From Streptomyces showdoensis (GTDB lineage: Bacteria; Actinomycetota; Actinomycetes; Streptomycetales; Streptomycetaceae), in the NCBI RefSeq assembly GCF_039535475.1, contig NZ_BAAAXG010000026.1, forward strand, positions 868,001-932,000: 64,000 nt of DNA, read 5' to 3'. The position numbers were made by a program, and so were the translations under genes. The notes under the pieces are model-generated. The model saw only the letters and a program-made list of their open reading frames with translations, had not been told where the DNA came from and searched no databases. Below, one piece after another: positions 8,878 through 20,277 of this stretch (position 1 is the stretch's first letter; every line of letters starts with the position of its first letter).

Positions 8878-11556
8878 TCACTTGGTGAAGTAACCCGTGA
8901 TGTCGGCCAGCAGGTCGACCGAGCCGGACTTGTTGTAGAAGTTCACCTTGCCGTTGACGACCGGGACGACCACCAGGTTGGGGATGGTCAGGCCGGAGGT
9001 GAAGTTCAGGTTCGACGCGCTGGTGCGGGCCGTGCCGTCCGGGTAGACGGAGACGAAGCTGCCCGCGGTCGGGTTGGTCGCGGTCACGTTCAGGACGACG
9101 GCCGTGACGCCGGTCGCCGGAACGCCCTGCACGCCCGCCACGTCGAGCGTGACGTAGCTGTCCGCGCCGATGGCGCCCTTGCGGACACCGAGGCCGGAGC
9201 GGGTGTCCATCAGGCGCTTCGGACCCAGGTTGATGTGCGAGGCGCCGGTGTTCTCCGAGGTGAAGTAGCCGGTGATGTCGGCCAGCAGGTCCACCGAGCC
9301 GGCCTTGTTGTAGAAGCTGACCTTGCCGTCGACGACGGGGACGACCACGAGGTTCGGGATCGTCTGGCCGGCGGTGAAGTTCAGGTTCGACGCGCTGGTG
9401 CGGGCCGTGCCGTGCGGGTAGACGGAGACGAAGCTGCCCGCGGTCGGGTTGGTCGCCGTCACGTTGAGGACCACGGCGGTGACCTTGTCGGCCGGGACGC
9501 CGTTGACGCCGGCCACCTGGAGGTCGACCGTGCTGTCCGCACCGACCTTCGCCTTGGCGACGCCGGTGCCGTAGCGGGTGTCCATCAGCCGCAGCGGGCC
9601 GAGGTTCACGTGGGTGGAGCCGCTGTCGTCCTTGGCGTAGTAGCCCGTGACGTCGGCGAGCAGGTCCACGGAGCCGGCGTGGTTGTAGAACCGCACCTTG
9701 CCGTCGACGACCGGGACGACGACCAGGTTCGGGATCGTCTTGCCCGCGGTGAAGTTCAGGTTCGACGCGCTGGTGCGGGCCGTCCCGTTCGGGTACACGG
9801 AGACGAAGCTGGTCGCGGTCGGGGCGGTCGCCGTCACGTTGAGCACGACGGCGCCGACGCCGGTGTCCGGGATGCCGGCCTTGCCGGTGACCTGGAGCAC
9901 GACCTCGCCGGCCGGGCCGACCTTGGCCTTCGGCACGCCGAGACCGGAGCGGGTGTCCATCAGGCGGGCCGGGGTGAGCGGCTTGTAGGTCTTCGGCCCG
10001 GGCACGGTCACGGTGACCGGCGCGGAGGTGGTGACCTTGCCGGAGATGTGGGTGGCCCGGACGGCGACGGTGTGGTCGCCGGCGCCGCTGACGGTCAGCG
10101 AGGAGCTGCGGATGTGGCCCCAGGCGGAGTTGACGGCCTGGCCGTCGACGAGCACCTCGAACTTGTTGATCAGGCTGTTCGGGGTGGTGCTGGTGGACCA
10201 GTTCACCTCGACCGGGCCCGGGGTCTCGTACCCGTCGCCCGCCTTCGTCGCGCCACCGCCGAGCGAGTCGATCTTCAGGTCGGCGACGGAGCCGGTGGCG
10301 TACGAGCGGATCTCCGGCAGCTGCGGGTACAGCTTGGTGCCGGGGCACTCGGTGTTGAAGCCGTTGCGGTGCCCGGAGACGGCGTCGAAGCTGTACGTCT
10401 GGCCGACGGTGAACTTGTCGCCGAAGAAGTTGTTCTGCGTGGCGCCGGCGGTCAGCGTGGCCTTGCCGCCCGGGTCGACGCCGTACTGGCCGAGCTTGTA
10501 CGCGACGACCTTGGCCGCCGAGATCAGCGCGGCCTGGGGCGCGGCCTTGTCGGTGTAGTTGCCCATGATGGACACGCTGGTCGACTCGGAGTTCCAGCCG
10601 TAGGTGTGCGCACCCAGGACCGGCTGGTCGACACCGCCCTGGCGGCCCTCGAAGATCGTGCCGCACTTGTCGACGAGGAAGTTGTAGCCGAGGTCGCGCC
10701 AGCCGTTGGTCTTCACGTGGTACACGTGGATCGCCCTGACCAGGGCGGCGGACTGGGCGCAGTCGTAGTCCGCGTCCGTCGTGTGGTGCACGAACGCGGC
10801 CTTGATCTTCCCGCCGGGCAGGTAGATCGGGCCCTCGTTGTTCAGGGTCTCGTCGGCGCCCCACTCGGCGCGGGTGACGATCGTCGGCTTCGGAGCCGTC
10901 GACGCCGGGCCGGTCGGGGTCGGCGGGACGTCGGCGCGGAAGGCCGTGTTCTCCGCGTTCAGGTCACCGGCCGCCTTCGCGGGCGTGCCGGGGTCGACCA
11001 GGTCGAGCCGCAGGCCGGCCGGGAGGACGCCGCTGGCGGCCCCGTCGGTGACCCGCACCTCGGCGCCGTCGGAGGCGCCGACCCAGATCGGCTCGGTGGA
11101 GCCGCGGGCGCCGGCCCGCTTGCCGTCCAGCAGCGCCGGGTAGGGCTCCAGGTCCATCCACTCGGTCCAGGCGCCCGTCTCGGCGTCGCGGGACCGGGCC
11201 TGGATCTTGCCCTTGATCTTCGCCTCGGGGTCCGTCCAGGACACGCCGAGGAGGCCGAAGCGCTGGGTGTCACGCTGGGACAGGATCGCTTCGCCGTGAC
11301 CCTTGTCGGTCAGGGCCAGCTTCTGGACCTCGCTCTTGACGGGTCCGGTCTCCTCGCCCGTGGCGCTGTAGACGCTGGGCGGGTTGGGCGTGGGGCCCTC
11401 CTCGCCGAACACCGCGCCGTTCGCGGCGGCCTGGAATCCCAGCACCGTCGCCGCCGCGAGACCCGCGGCGATCGCCGTACGGCGCACCCGCTTGCTCTGT
11501 TTGCGGCGTACTCCACGTCCCGAACTCAAGTCGAATCCACCCCTGTATGTGGCCAT
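8878..11556 (-). CDS. Secreted PGRP-type N-acetylmuramoyl-L-alanine amidase with three C-terminal repeats
   Basis: This 892-residue protein begins with a basic stretch and a hydrophobic signal segment ending near FQAAANGA, so it is exported. A peptidoglycan-recognition/amidase domain spans roughly 225-425. It has the zinc histidines in [13 protein letters not shown], a [19 protein letters not shown] core, and [12 protein letters not shown] supplying the other metal ligands. The C-terminus has three near-identical units of 111-125 residues (LMDTR...LLADITGYF), a probable wall- or surface-binding module. The gene is monocistronic, with a terminator at each side. The likely role is cell-wall turnover. 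Confidence 0.9.
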   Translation of the reverse strand: MATYRGGFDLSSGRGVRRKQSKRVRRTAIAAGLAAATVLGFQAAANGAVFGEEGPTPNPPSVYSATGEETGPVKSEVQKLALTDKGHGEAILSQRDTQRFGLLGVSWTDPEAKIKGKIQARSRDAETGAWTEWMDLEPYPALLDGKRAGARGSTEPIWVGASDGAEVRVTDGAASGVLPAGLRLDLVDPGTPAKAAGDLNAENTAFRADVPPTPTGPASTAPKPTIVTRAEWGADETLNNEGPIYLPGGKIKAAFVHHTTDADYDCAQSAALVRAIHVYHVKTNGWRDLGYNFLVDKCGTIFEGRQGGVDQPVLGAHTYGWNSESTSVSIMGNYTDKAAPQAALISAAKVVAYKLGQYGVDPGGKATLTAGATQNNFFGDKFTVGQTYSFDAVSGHRNGFNTECPGTKLYPQLPEIRSYATGSVADLKIDSLGGGATKAGDGYETPGPVEVNWSTSTTPNSLINKFEVLVDGQAVNSAWGHIRSSSLTVSGAGDHTVAVRATHISGKVTTSAPVTVTVPGPKTYKPLTPARLMDTRSGLGVPKAKVGPAGEVVLQVTGKAGIPDTGVGAVVLNVTATAPTATSFVSVYPNGTARTSASNLNFTAGKTIPNLVVVPVVDGKVRFYNHAGSVDLLADVTGYYAKDDSGSTHVNLGPLRLMDTRYGTGVAKAKVGADSTVDLQVAGVNGVPADKVTAVVLNVTATNPTAGSFVSVYPHGTARTSASNLNFTAGQTIPNLVVVPVVDGKVSFYNKAGSVDLLADITGYFTSENTGASHINLGPKRLMDTRSGLGVRKGAIGADSYVTLDVAGVQGVPATGVTAVVLNVTATNPTAGSFVSVYPDGTARTSASNLNFTSGLTIPNLVVVPVVNGKVNFYNKSGSVDLLADITGYFTK
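8881..9213 (-). repeat. Amidase C-terminal repeat 3
   Basis: This 111-residue unit runs from [13 protein letters not shown] to the C-terminal GYFTK. It is the last of three tandem units. Long stretches of its DNA are almost identical to repeat 2, for example around 8998-9090 against 9373-9465. Confidence 0.9.
9214..9588 (-). repeat. Amidase C-terminal repeat 2
   Basis: This 125-residue unit starts [13 protein letters not shown] and contains the invariant [19 protein letters not shown] and [10 protein letters not shown] blocks. It ends in a 15-residue linker, [15 protein letters not shown]. Confidence 0.9.
9589..9963 (-). repeat. Amidase C-terminal repeat 1
   Basis: This 125-residue unit starts [13 protein letters not shown] and is the most diverged of the three (ATAPTATSF instead of ATNPTAGSF). 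It follows a fibronectin/Ig-like stretch (about 430-530) after the catalytic domain. Confidence 0.9.
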
Positions 11557-11621
11557 GACACGCCTGACCGGCCGAGCCTACGGGACGTCAGGTTTGCGGC
11601 TGCCACCGGGGTGGGCAAACA

Positions 11622-11659
11622 GAAGGGCCCCGCACCGCCGAAGCGGTACGGGGCCCTTC
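11622..11659. terminator. tuf operon terminator
   Basis: A near-perfect stem of GAAGGGCCCCG(C/T)ACCGC with the tetraloop CGAA lies about 50 bases past the tuf stop on the minus strand. The amidase gene starts beyond it. Confidence 0.85.
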
Positions 11660-11709
11660 CAAGCAGCTCTGTCGAGCTACCAGGTCAAACCACCGAAGTT
11701 CGTGAGAAC

Positions 11710-12903
<1,194 letters not shown>

Positions 12904-13053
12904 TGGGGTCCTCCTGTGGAGTGGTTCTGTACGCCTTACTCATCGGCGCCAGGTGATCTTTGCTGGGATGCCGTCCGCCGGGGACTCTTCCTTCGGGTTC
13001 GAAGTCCGAGCCCCGGCGTACGGTGTCAAGCCTAAAGCGTGCACTCGGGTGAG

Positions 13054-15180
<2,127 letters not shown>

Positions 15181-15219
15181 AAGGCTTCAGTCTTCTCTCG
15201 GTCTCGATGTGGGTTGCGA

Positions 15220-15690
15220 CTACCAGCGGTAGTGCGCGAAGGCCTTGTTGGACTCGGCCATCTTGTGCGTGTCCTCGCGCTTCTTGACCGAAGCGCCGAG
15301 GCCGTTCGAGGCGTCCAGCAGCTCGTTCATGAGGCGCTCGGTCATGGTCTTCTCGCGACGGGCGCGGGAGTAGCCGACCAGCCAGCGCAGCGCCAGGGTG
15401 GACGCGCGACCGGGCTTGACCTCGATCGGCACCTGGTAGGTGGCGCCACCGACACGGCGGGACTTGACCTCGAGGGACGGCTTGACGTTCTCGAGAGCGC
15501 GCTTCAGCGTGACGACCGGGTCAGCGCCGGTCTTCTCGCGGAGGCCCTCCATGGCGCCGTACACGATGCGCTCGGCGGTGGAACGCTTGCCGTCCAGCAG
15601 GATCTTGTTGATCAGCGAGGTGACAAGAGGAGAGCTGTAGACCGGGTCGATGATGACCGGGCGCTTCGGGGCGGGGCCCTTACGAGGCAT
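15220..15690 (-). CDS. rpsG: 30S ribosomal protein S7
   Basis: S7 is 156 residues starting [20 protein letters not shown]. It nucleates the 3' domain of 16S rRNA and contacts the E-site tRNA. In E. coli it represses the str operon. It starts 2 bases after the rpsL stop, so it is tightly coupled. Confidence 0.98.
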   Translation of the reverse strand: MPRKGPAPKRPVIIDPVYSSPLVTSLINKILLDGKRSTAERIVYGAMEGLREKTGADPVVTLKRALENVKPSLEVKSRRVGGATYQVPIEVKPGRASTLALRWLVGYSRARREKTMTERLMNELLDASNGLGASVKKREDTHKMAESNKAFAHYRW

Positions 15691-15692
15691 TC

Positions 15693-16064
15693 TTACTTCT
15701 CCTTCTTGGCGCCGTAGCGGCTGCGAGCCTGCTTACGGTTCTTGACGCCCTGCGTGTCGAGGGAACCGCGGATGATCTTGTAACGAACACCCGGCAGGTC
15801 CTTCACACGGCCACCGCGGACGAGCACGATCGAGTGCTCCTGCAGGTTGTGGCCCTCACCCGGGATGTAGGCCGTGACCTCGATGCCCGAGGTCAGACGC
15901 ACACGCGCGACCTTACGGAGGGCCGAGTTCGGCTTCTTCGGGGTGGTCGTGAACACACGCGTGCAGACGCCGCGGCGCTGAGGGGAACCCTCAAGTGCGG
16001 GCGTCTTGTTCTTCTCGACCTTGTCCTGCCGGCCCTTACGGACCAGCTGCTGGATCGTAGGCAC
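15693..16064 (-). CDS. rpsL: 30S ribosomal protein S12
   Basis: S12 is 123 residues, starts [15 protein letters not shown], and forms part of the decoding centre. Lys43 ([12 protein letters not shown]) and Lys88 ([10 protein letters not shown]), the positions altered in streptomycin-resistant mutants, are both the wild-type lysine. It is the first gene of the str operon and marks the left border of the inserted tail cluster, which lies upstream on the opposite side of its promoter. Confidence 0.99.
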   Translation of the reverse strand: MPTIQQLVRKGRQDKVEKNKTPALEGSPQRRGVCTRVFTTTPKKPNSALRKVARVRLTSGIEVTAYIPGEGHNLQEHSIVLVRGGRVKDLPGVRYKIIRGSLDTQGVKNRKQARSRYGAKKEK

Positions 16065-16113
16065 TACTTCTCCGGTTTCTGTGTGCCGTCGGTAAAACTA
16101 ACCTGGAACATTC

Positions 16114-16138
16114 GCCGACCCACGCGGTCGGGTGTGTC
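16114..16138 (-). promoter_or_regulatory. Leader element shared with S10 operon (copy 2)
   Basis: This matches 4908-4932 at 24 of 25 bases, the only difference being at 16132. It lies 50 bases before the rpsL start in transcript sense and can form the same CCGACC/GGTCGG hairpin. A separate CTCCGCC-TCT-GGCGGAG hairpin lies just upstream. Confidence 0.55.
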
Positions 16139-16258
16139 GAATCCTGCGAACCTCCGCCAGAGGCGGAGAGAGGCGCGGATCGCGGTGGCCGGTATCGGAC
16201 TCAGTCTGCGGTTGAGGACACGCACACGAGTCCGGGCACACCCCAGGCACAAGGCATG

Positions 16259-16287
16259 AGCGTACCTATCGCATGGACTCCGGTCAA
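16259..16287 (-). promoter_or_regulatory. rpsL (str operon) promoter
   Basis: On the minus strand TTGACC (16287-16282), a 17-base spacer and TACGCT (16264-16259) form a good sigma-70-type promoter. Transcription would start near 16251, giving a leader of about 185 bases that contains the shared element. Confidence 0.7.
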
Positions 16288-16460
16288 AACAAATGCCCAC
16301 GCGCAAGCCGGCCCGGGCGACCTGGGAGAACGCCGCCCATGCCGGGTCACGACGTGGTAAGCGGGGCGCGCGGGGGCCCGGCACGCCCCGTACGGCCCTG
16401 TGCGGCCCCGTACGGCCCGCCGGGACCCCGCACGACCGGGGGTGCGGGGTCCGCGCGGGG

Positions 16461-16910
16461 TCAGTCCTGGGCGGCGCGGCGGGATTCGGCCGTTCCGCGG
16501 GCGTCGGCGCCCTCGGCGTCCGGCTCCAGGAACTGGGTGACGACCTTGACGAAGACGTCCATGCGCTCGTCTGGGACCCCGAGCCAGCGCGCGAAGTCCT
16601 CCATGGTCGGCTGCCAGTCGCCCGGCGCGAGCAGGTCCTCCGCCAGCGGCAGCTCCTCCGGGGTCACCCGGCCGGACCGGATGAGCATGTCGCGGACGGA
16701 GACCCCGAGGAGCGGGGCGATCCTGCGCATGGTCTCCAGGTCCGGCATGCTCTGCCGCTGCAGCAGCCGGGTCACGGCGGCACGGTGCACTCCGGCCTCG
16801 TCCGCGATCCGGGACTTCCCTCCACCGCGGGGGCTGTCGATGTCGTAGCCGCGCGCTCGCATCAGGCCCTCGACCCATCCGGCGAACTCGTCGAGCCCTT
16901 GAGTGCTCAT
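16461..16910 (-). CDS. HTH (XRE-like) regulator of the tail cluster
   Basis: This 149-residue protein begins MSTQGLDEFAGWVEGLMRAR. Residues about 32-77 (KSRIADEAGVHRAAVTRLLQ and the following MPDLETMRRIAPLLGVS) form a Cro/C1-type helix-turn-helix. The tail is acidic then Ala-rich. It is transcribed divergently from the WhiB-like gene across a roughly 210-base region with three dyad sites, so autoregulation and control of the flanking operon are likely inferences. It also reads toward the rpsL promoter. No integrase or other lysogeny gene accompanies it. Confidence 0.85.
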   Translation of the reverse strand: MSTQGLDEFAGWVEGLMRARGYDIDSPRGGGKSRIADEAGVHRAAVTRLLQRQSMPDLETMRRIAPLLGVSVRDMLIRSGRVTPEELPLAEDLLAPGDWQPTMEDFARWLGVPDERMDVFVKVVTQFLEPDAEGADARGTAESRRAAQD

Positions 16911-16960
16911 GTGTGTACCGCTCCCTCTAACTCCCCCACCTTTCGGGCCCCTTACTTTAG

Positions 16961-16976
16961 CGTGCTTGCGCGCACG
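16961..16976. promoter_or_regulatory. Operator-like palindrome B
   Basis: CGTGC-TTGCGC-GCACG is a 5-bp dyad about 50 bases upstream of the HTH gene start. It repeats 22 bp away as palindrome C, two helical turns, which fits binding of a dimer on the same DNA face. Confidence 0.55.
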
Positions 16977-16982
16977 GAATTA

Positions 16983-16998
16983 CGTGCTTTCGGGCACG
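16983..16998. promoter_or_regulatory. Operator-like palindrome C
   Basis: CGTGC-TTTCGG-GCACG is flanked by ATTA and CAAT, extending the dyad to nearly 24 bp with one mismatch. In tandem with palindrome B it occupies the expected promoter zone of the HTH gene. Confidence 0.55.
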
Positions 16999-17038
16999 CA
17001 ATCGTGTCGAATCGGTGAAGGGGCGCCCCCAAAGGTAG

Positions 17039-17067
17039 TTGCGAGCTCGCACGCAACATGTCAGTGT
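17039..17067 (+). promoter_or_regulatory. Operator/promoter unit A ahead of the WhiB-like gene
   Basis: TTGCGAGC-TC-GCACGCAA (17039-17056) is an 18-bp imperfect palindrome that overlaps a possible -35 (TTGCGA). CAGTGT sits 17 bases further on as a weak -10. The same architecture recurs at 19531-19559 before the tail operon, with the run TAGTTGCG and CGCACGC conserved. This suggests coordinate control. Confidence 0.5.
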
Positions 17068-17119
17068 TCTCGCCGCCGCACTCGTCGGTCTCCTGAGTCC
17101 CAAGGGCCCCACTGGCCCC

Positions 17120-17503
17120 ATGGGTGCCTGGGGCCCCGGAACGTGGAGAACCTCCTTGCACCAGTCCGACTCCTCCCCCTGGCAGGCCTCCGCCGCCTGC
17201 GCCGACCTCTCCCCGTCCGTCGTGTTCTCGCGCCGCGGCAAAGAGGCGGCCCCGGCCCTGCGCGCCTGTGCCGTCTGCCCCGTCCGCCGCGAGTGCGAGA
17301 CGGCCGTCGCCCCCGCCGAGAGCTGGTTCGACGGGGTCTGCGCCGGGCGCCTGTGGCGCAACGGCCGCCCGGTGAAGCCCCGCCGCCGCCGCGGCGAGCC
17401 GGCCCCGGCGCCCCGGACCGCCGCCACCGCGCTCGCCGGCCACGCCGACCACGCCGCTCTGGACGCCGCGGGCGCCGCCCTCGCCGGAGGCGACCGTGGC
17501 TGA
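17120..17503 (+). CDS. WhiB-like iron-sulfur transcription factor
   Basis: From ATG 17120 this is 127 residues. The four cluster cysteines are C27, C50, C53 and C59 (CAVCPVRREC), the WhiB CX2CX5C pattern. The usual Gly-Trp turn that contacts sigma factor reads GVCAG (72-76), with cysteine replacing tryptophan. A basic segment KPRRRRG follows. An in-frame TTG at 17156 with GGAG eight bases upstream is a plausible alternative start. Wbl proteins bind the main sigma factor and modulate promoters. This one lies at the head of the tail cluster and overlaps the next gene, so a regulatory role there is inferred. Confidence 0.85.
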   Translation: MGAWGPGTWRTSLHQSDSSPWQASAACADLSPSVVFSRRGKEAAPALRACAVCPVRRECETAVAPAESWFDGVCAGRLWRNGRPVKPRRRRGEPAPAPRTAATALAGHADHAALDAAGAALAGGDRG

Positions 17504-18299
17504 GCACATCCGTGACGCGGCCACGGCGGAGCACGCGGAACCCACCGAGTACGCGGCCACGTCCCCCGCCCCGGGGGCCGCCGCCGACGAGCGGGTGGTG
17601 CGGGACATCGTGCTCTGGACCGCCTCCCTCGTCCGGCAGTTCCCCGAGCTGGCCGAGGAGCTCGCCCCCGGCCGCCGCTCCCCCGCCGGGAGCGCGCCCA
17701 CCGCCCCCCACCCGGGGCGCGACGAGCAGATCCGGGCGGAGCGGCGGGAGGCGCTGCTGCTCGAACAGCGGCACGGCCTCTCCGTACCCGGCCACGGCGC
17801 CGCCCCGATCCGGCTGCACGTCTCCGACGCGATCCGCGACATCACCGACGGCGTGGTGGAGCTGGAGGAGGCGGTCTGCGCCCGCCTCGGGCTGCCCCGG
17901 CCGCGCCGGGCGGGCGTCGTGGAGCGGCTGCGCCGGGTCACCGGGACGCTCGACACGATCGCGGCCCACCCGGTGCTGGCCCGCCACGTGCGGGACGAGA
18001 TCCGCCGGATGGCGCGCCGCTGCGCGCGGACGCTGGGCGACGCGGAGACGGTCGTACGGGTGTCGGGGCGCTGCCCCTGGTGCGACTCGGTGTCGCTGCG
18101 GGCCTTCCCGGACCGGCGGGCGGTGCTGTGCGTGAACCCGGCGTGCGTGTGCACGGACCAGGCCTGCGGCTGCCAGGACGACCCGGCCTACCGGCACCTG
18201 TGGCCGGAGGACGGGTGGACGGAGCTCGCGGACGCGTCGGGTGCGCGCACGGACGAGATCGAAGCGGCGATGGACGACACGAAGGAGACCTCATGCTGA
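17496..18299 (+). CDS. Cys-rich (zinc-ribbon-like) protein of the tail cluster
   Basis: This 267-residue protein starts at GTG 17496, overlapping the WhiB-like stop. The N-terminal two-thirds are helical and charged. The C-terminal part holds seven cysteines (C193, C196, C212, C217, C219, C224, C226) in CPWC and CVNPACVCTDQACGC, resembling a metal-binding ribbon. Similar proteins occur beside small HTH genes in actinobacterial mobile elements. No enzyme motif is seen. It overlaps the next gene by 7 bases, so it is co-translated with it. Confidence 0.75.
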   Translation: MAEHIRDAATAEHAEPTEYAATSPAPGAAADERVVRDIVLWTASLVRQFPELAEELAPGRRSPAGSAPTAPHPGRDEQIRAERREALLLEQRHGLSVPGHGAAPIRLHVSDAIRDITDGVVELEEAVCARLGLPRPRRAGVVERLRRVTGTLDTIAAHPVLARHVRDEIRRMARRCARTLGDAETVVRVSGRCPWCDSVSLRAFPDRRAVLCVNPACVCTDQACGCQDDPAYRHLWPEDGWTELADASGARTDEIEAAMDDTKETSC

Positions 18300-18502
18300 G
18301 CTCGACCGCGCTTTCCCTGCCGGCACTCATCCCGGGACCGCTCGCCGCCGTCGAGGCGGGGGTCGCCCCGGCGACGATCCGCAAGTGGGTCCAGCTGGGC
18401 CACCTGCGGGCCGCGGGCAGGGCCGGCCGGGCGCAGTTGTTCCGCCTGGAGGACGTCTTCGCCGCCGAACGGGCGGCCCGCCGCCGCCCCCGCACCGCCT
18501 GA
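18293..18502 (+). CDS. Small MerR/excisionase-like DNA-binding protein
   Basis: This is 69 residues, MLSSTALSLPALIPGPLAAV onward. VEAGVAPATIRKWVQLGHLR is a winged-helix pattern of MerR/excisionase type, followed by LFRLEDVFAAERA. It overlaps the preceding gene by 7 bases and is followed by a terminator. It could be a regulator. An excision role is unlikely because no integrase is present. Confidence 0.7.
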   Translation: MLSSTALSLPALIPGPLAAVEAGVAPATIRKWVQLGHLRAAGRAGRAQLFRLEDVFAAERAARRRPRTA

Positions 18503-18528
18503 ACCGCCCGAACCGCCCGCCCCGTCGA

Positions 18529-18562
18529 AGCGCCCCGTGTCCCCTGGGAGACACGGGGCGCT
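18529..18562. terminator. Intrinsic terminator after the regulatory operon
   Basis: A 13-bp perfect stem AGCGCCCCGTGTC with an 8-base loop lies between the small HTH gene (plus) and the convergent ATP-grasp gene (minus), so it probably works in both directions. Confidence 0.8.
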
Positions 18563-18580
18563 CCGGCGTTCCCGGCAGGC

Positions 18581-19414
18581 CTAACGGGCGCCGAGGAAGC
18601 CCCGCAGCGACTCGGCCATGGCGGCCACGAACCCCGCGCGCACCGCCTCCGGCACCAGGTCGAGGGAGAGGTACGGGTTGAGGTCCTCCAGCTCGACCAG
18701 GAGCAGCTCGCCCTCGCGGGTGCGGCAGGCGTCGACGCGCTGGATGCCGTGGTCGAGGGTGTTCCAGTCGACGAACCGGCGGGCGAAGCGCAGATCGGCC
18801 TCGTCGGCCTCGTACGGCTCCAGCTCCCAGCGCCGCTCGGGGTCGGGGGCGTACAGGGCGTACTGGAAGCGGTCGTCGACGAAGTAGAAGGAGACCTCGT
18901 GGCGGAAGTCGATCCGCGGCTGGACGAGGAGCCCCTCGCCGTACGCGAGCCCGGCGAGCTCCTCGTACGGGAGGAAGCGCAGCCCTATGGAGTCGGCGCC
19001 GGCCTTCGGCTTGACGGCGTACGAGCCGGCGGCGGGCAGCCGGTCGAGGTCCTCGGGGCGGTCGACGGTGGGGATGACGGGGAGTCCGGCGGCGGTGAGG
19101 TCGAGGAGGTACTGCTTGCCGGCCATGTCGCCGCGCCCGTGCAGCGGGTTGTAGACCCGGGTGCCGCGGGCGGCCGCGCGGGCGCGGAAGTCGTCGTAGG
19201 CCTCCTGGTAGTGGAGGACGGGCCCGCTGTTGCGGACGACGACGGCGTCGAAGCCGTCCATGAGGGCGGCGGCGTCGCGCGGGTGGCAGAGCGCGAGGTC
19301 GAACTCGGCGCGGAGCCGGGCGGTGAGGTCGATGTCCTCGTCGCAGTAGCGCCGTCCGCGGGCCGGGTAGGCGAGGTCGGAGACGTAGAGGAGGCGGGGG
19401 CGGGCGGCGGACAC
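18581..19414 (-). CDS. ATP-grasp family protein
   Basis: This 277-residue protein starts at GTG 19414 behind AAGGAG. The longer frame to 19522 lacks coding-like sequence and overlaps the tail promoter region. ATP-grasp features include YNPLHGRGDMAGKQYLLDL, YAVKPKAGADSIG (phosphate-binding lysine) and LVELEDLNPYLS (metal ligands). ATP-grasp enzymes ligate a carboxylate to an amine or thiol. The substrate here is unknown. It is oriented against the tail operon, so it is a passenger (moron-like) gene or an older resident of the rpoC-rpsL interval. Confidence 0.75.
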   Translation of the reverse strand: MSAARPRLLYVSDLAYPARGRRYCDEDIDLTARLRAEFDLALCHPRDAAALMDGFDAVVVRNSGPVLHYQEAYDDFRARAAARGTRVYNPLHGRGDMAGKQYLLDLTAAGLPVIPTVDRPEDLDRLPAAGSYAVKPKAGADSIGLRFLPYEELAGLAYGEGLLVQPRIDFRHEVSFYFVDDRFQYALYAPDPERRWELEPYEADEADLRFARRFVDWNTLDHGIQRVDACRTREGELLLVELEDLNPYLSLDLVPEAVRAGFVAAMAESLRGFLGAR

Positions 19415-19530
19415 GGGCGGCTCCTTGTTCGGGGAAGACCGGGCCAACCTATCCGCCGGCGCGAAACCGCAGGTCAGGGTCGCGCGGCAGCTCTTCTTCC
19501 GGGGAGTCCCGCACCGGATCACCGAACTAG

Positions 19531-19559
19531 TTGCGTGCGCGCACGCTCTCTGTCACAGT
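19531..19559 (+). promoter_or_regulatory. Operator/promoter unit D ahead of the tail operon
   Basis: TTGCGTGC-GC-GCACGCTC (19531-19548) overlaps a possible -35 (TTGCGT), and CACAGT (19554-19559) follows after 17 bases. It aligns without gaps with unit A at 17039, including the downstream TGTCA. It is about 170 bases ahead of the first tail gene. The stretch 19560-19728 has no convincing gene. Confidence 0.5.
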
Positions 19560-19728
19560 TGGTGCAGCGGCGGAGCTGCGCCCGCAGACGGGCGGCGGTC
19601 TCCGCCGTTCGCCGTCCGGGAGCGCTCCGCGCCCCCGCCCCCTTCCCCGCGTCGAGCGCCCCGGGCGGCACCCCGCACCACCCGCACCACCCCCTCTCCC
19701 CTCCCGCCTTCCTTCGAGGAGAACCGTC

Positions 19729-20139
19729 ATGACCACTCCCCCGAGTGCGTTCCCGGACGTCGAGAAGCTGGTCGTCGACGTCCTCAAGGCCGACCCGGCG
19801 CTGGCCGGTGCCTCGGTCGCCGCCCAGGCCCCGGCCGGTTTCGACGGGACCCAGAGCGCGGTCCTCGTCAACCGCCGCGGCGGCGCCTGGATCGGCGACC
19901 TGCACCTGGACAAGCCGCTGATCGAGTTCGAGGTCTACGCGCCGACCAAGCCCGCGGCCCATCTGCTCGCCAACGCCGCCCGCAAGTCGCTGCTGGGCAC
20001 GCTCGGCAAGCCGCTCGGCAACAGCCTCGTCCAGGACGTGGAGGAGATGGACGGTCCGCGCTGGACGCCCGACTACCTCTACCGGGGCGCCAACCGCTAC
20101 CTCTGCCTCATCCAGCTCTCCCTGACCGTCGCTCCCTGA
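19729..20139 (+). CDS. Tail terminator / tail completion protein
   Basis: This is 136 residues, MTTPPSAFPDVEKLVVDVLK onward, behind GAGGAGAA. The pattern matches siphovirus tail terminator (gpU-like) proteins, which cap the head-proximal end of the tail tube: a small alpha/beta protein with IEFEVYAPTKPAAHLLAN and LYRGANRYLCLIQLSLTV. It is the first gene of the structural operon, immediately before the tube gene as in actinophages. With no head genes present, it would cap a free tail. The start is chosen by the ribosome-binding site, since the open frame extends further upstream without coding signal. Confidence 0.75.
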   Translation: MTTPPSAFPDVEKLVVDVLKADPALAGASVAAQAPAGFDGTQSAVLVNRRGGAWIGDLHLDKPLIEFEVYAPTKPAAHLLANAARKSLLGTLGKPLGNSLVQDVEEMDGPRWTPDYLYRGANRYLCLIQLSLTVAP

Positions 20140-20186
20140 CGGTCCCGCGCAGGCCGTCACCCCCGTGCCGGCCGCCCCCACAGACC

Positions 20187-20210
20187 AGGCCCTGCCGTCC
20201 GGCGGGGCCT
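20187..20210 (+). terminator. Weak intrinsic terminator or attenuator before the tube gene
   Basis: AGGCCCTGCCG-TC-CGGCGGGGCCT forms an 11-bp stem with one mismatch, followed by TTTG. It lies between the tail terminator gene and the tube gene. Confidence 0.4.
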
Positions 20211-20277
20211 TTGCCGTACCCGGACCCCGACGGTCCGGGGCGGTGCCCTCACCCTCTCATCAAGGAGAAACACCACC

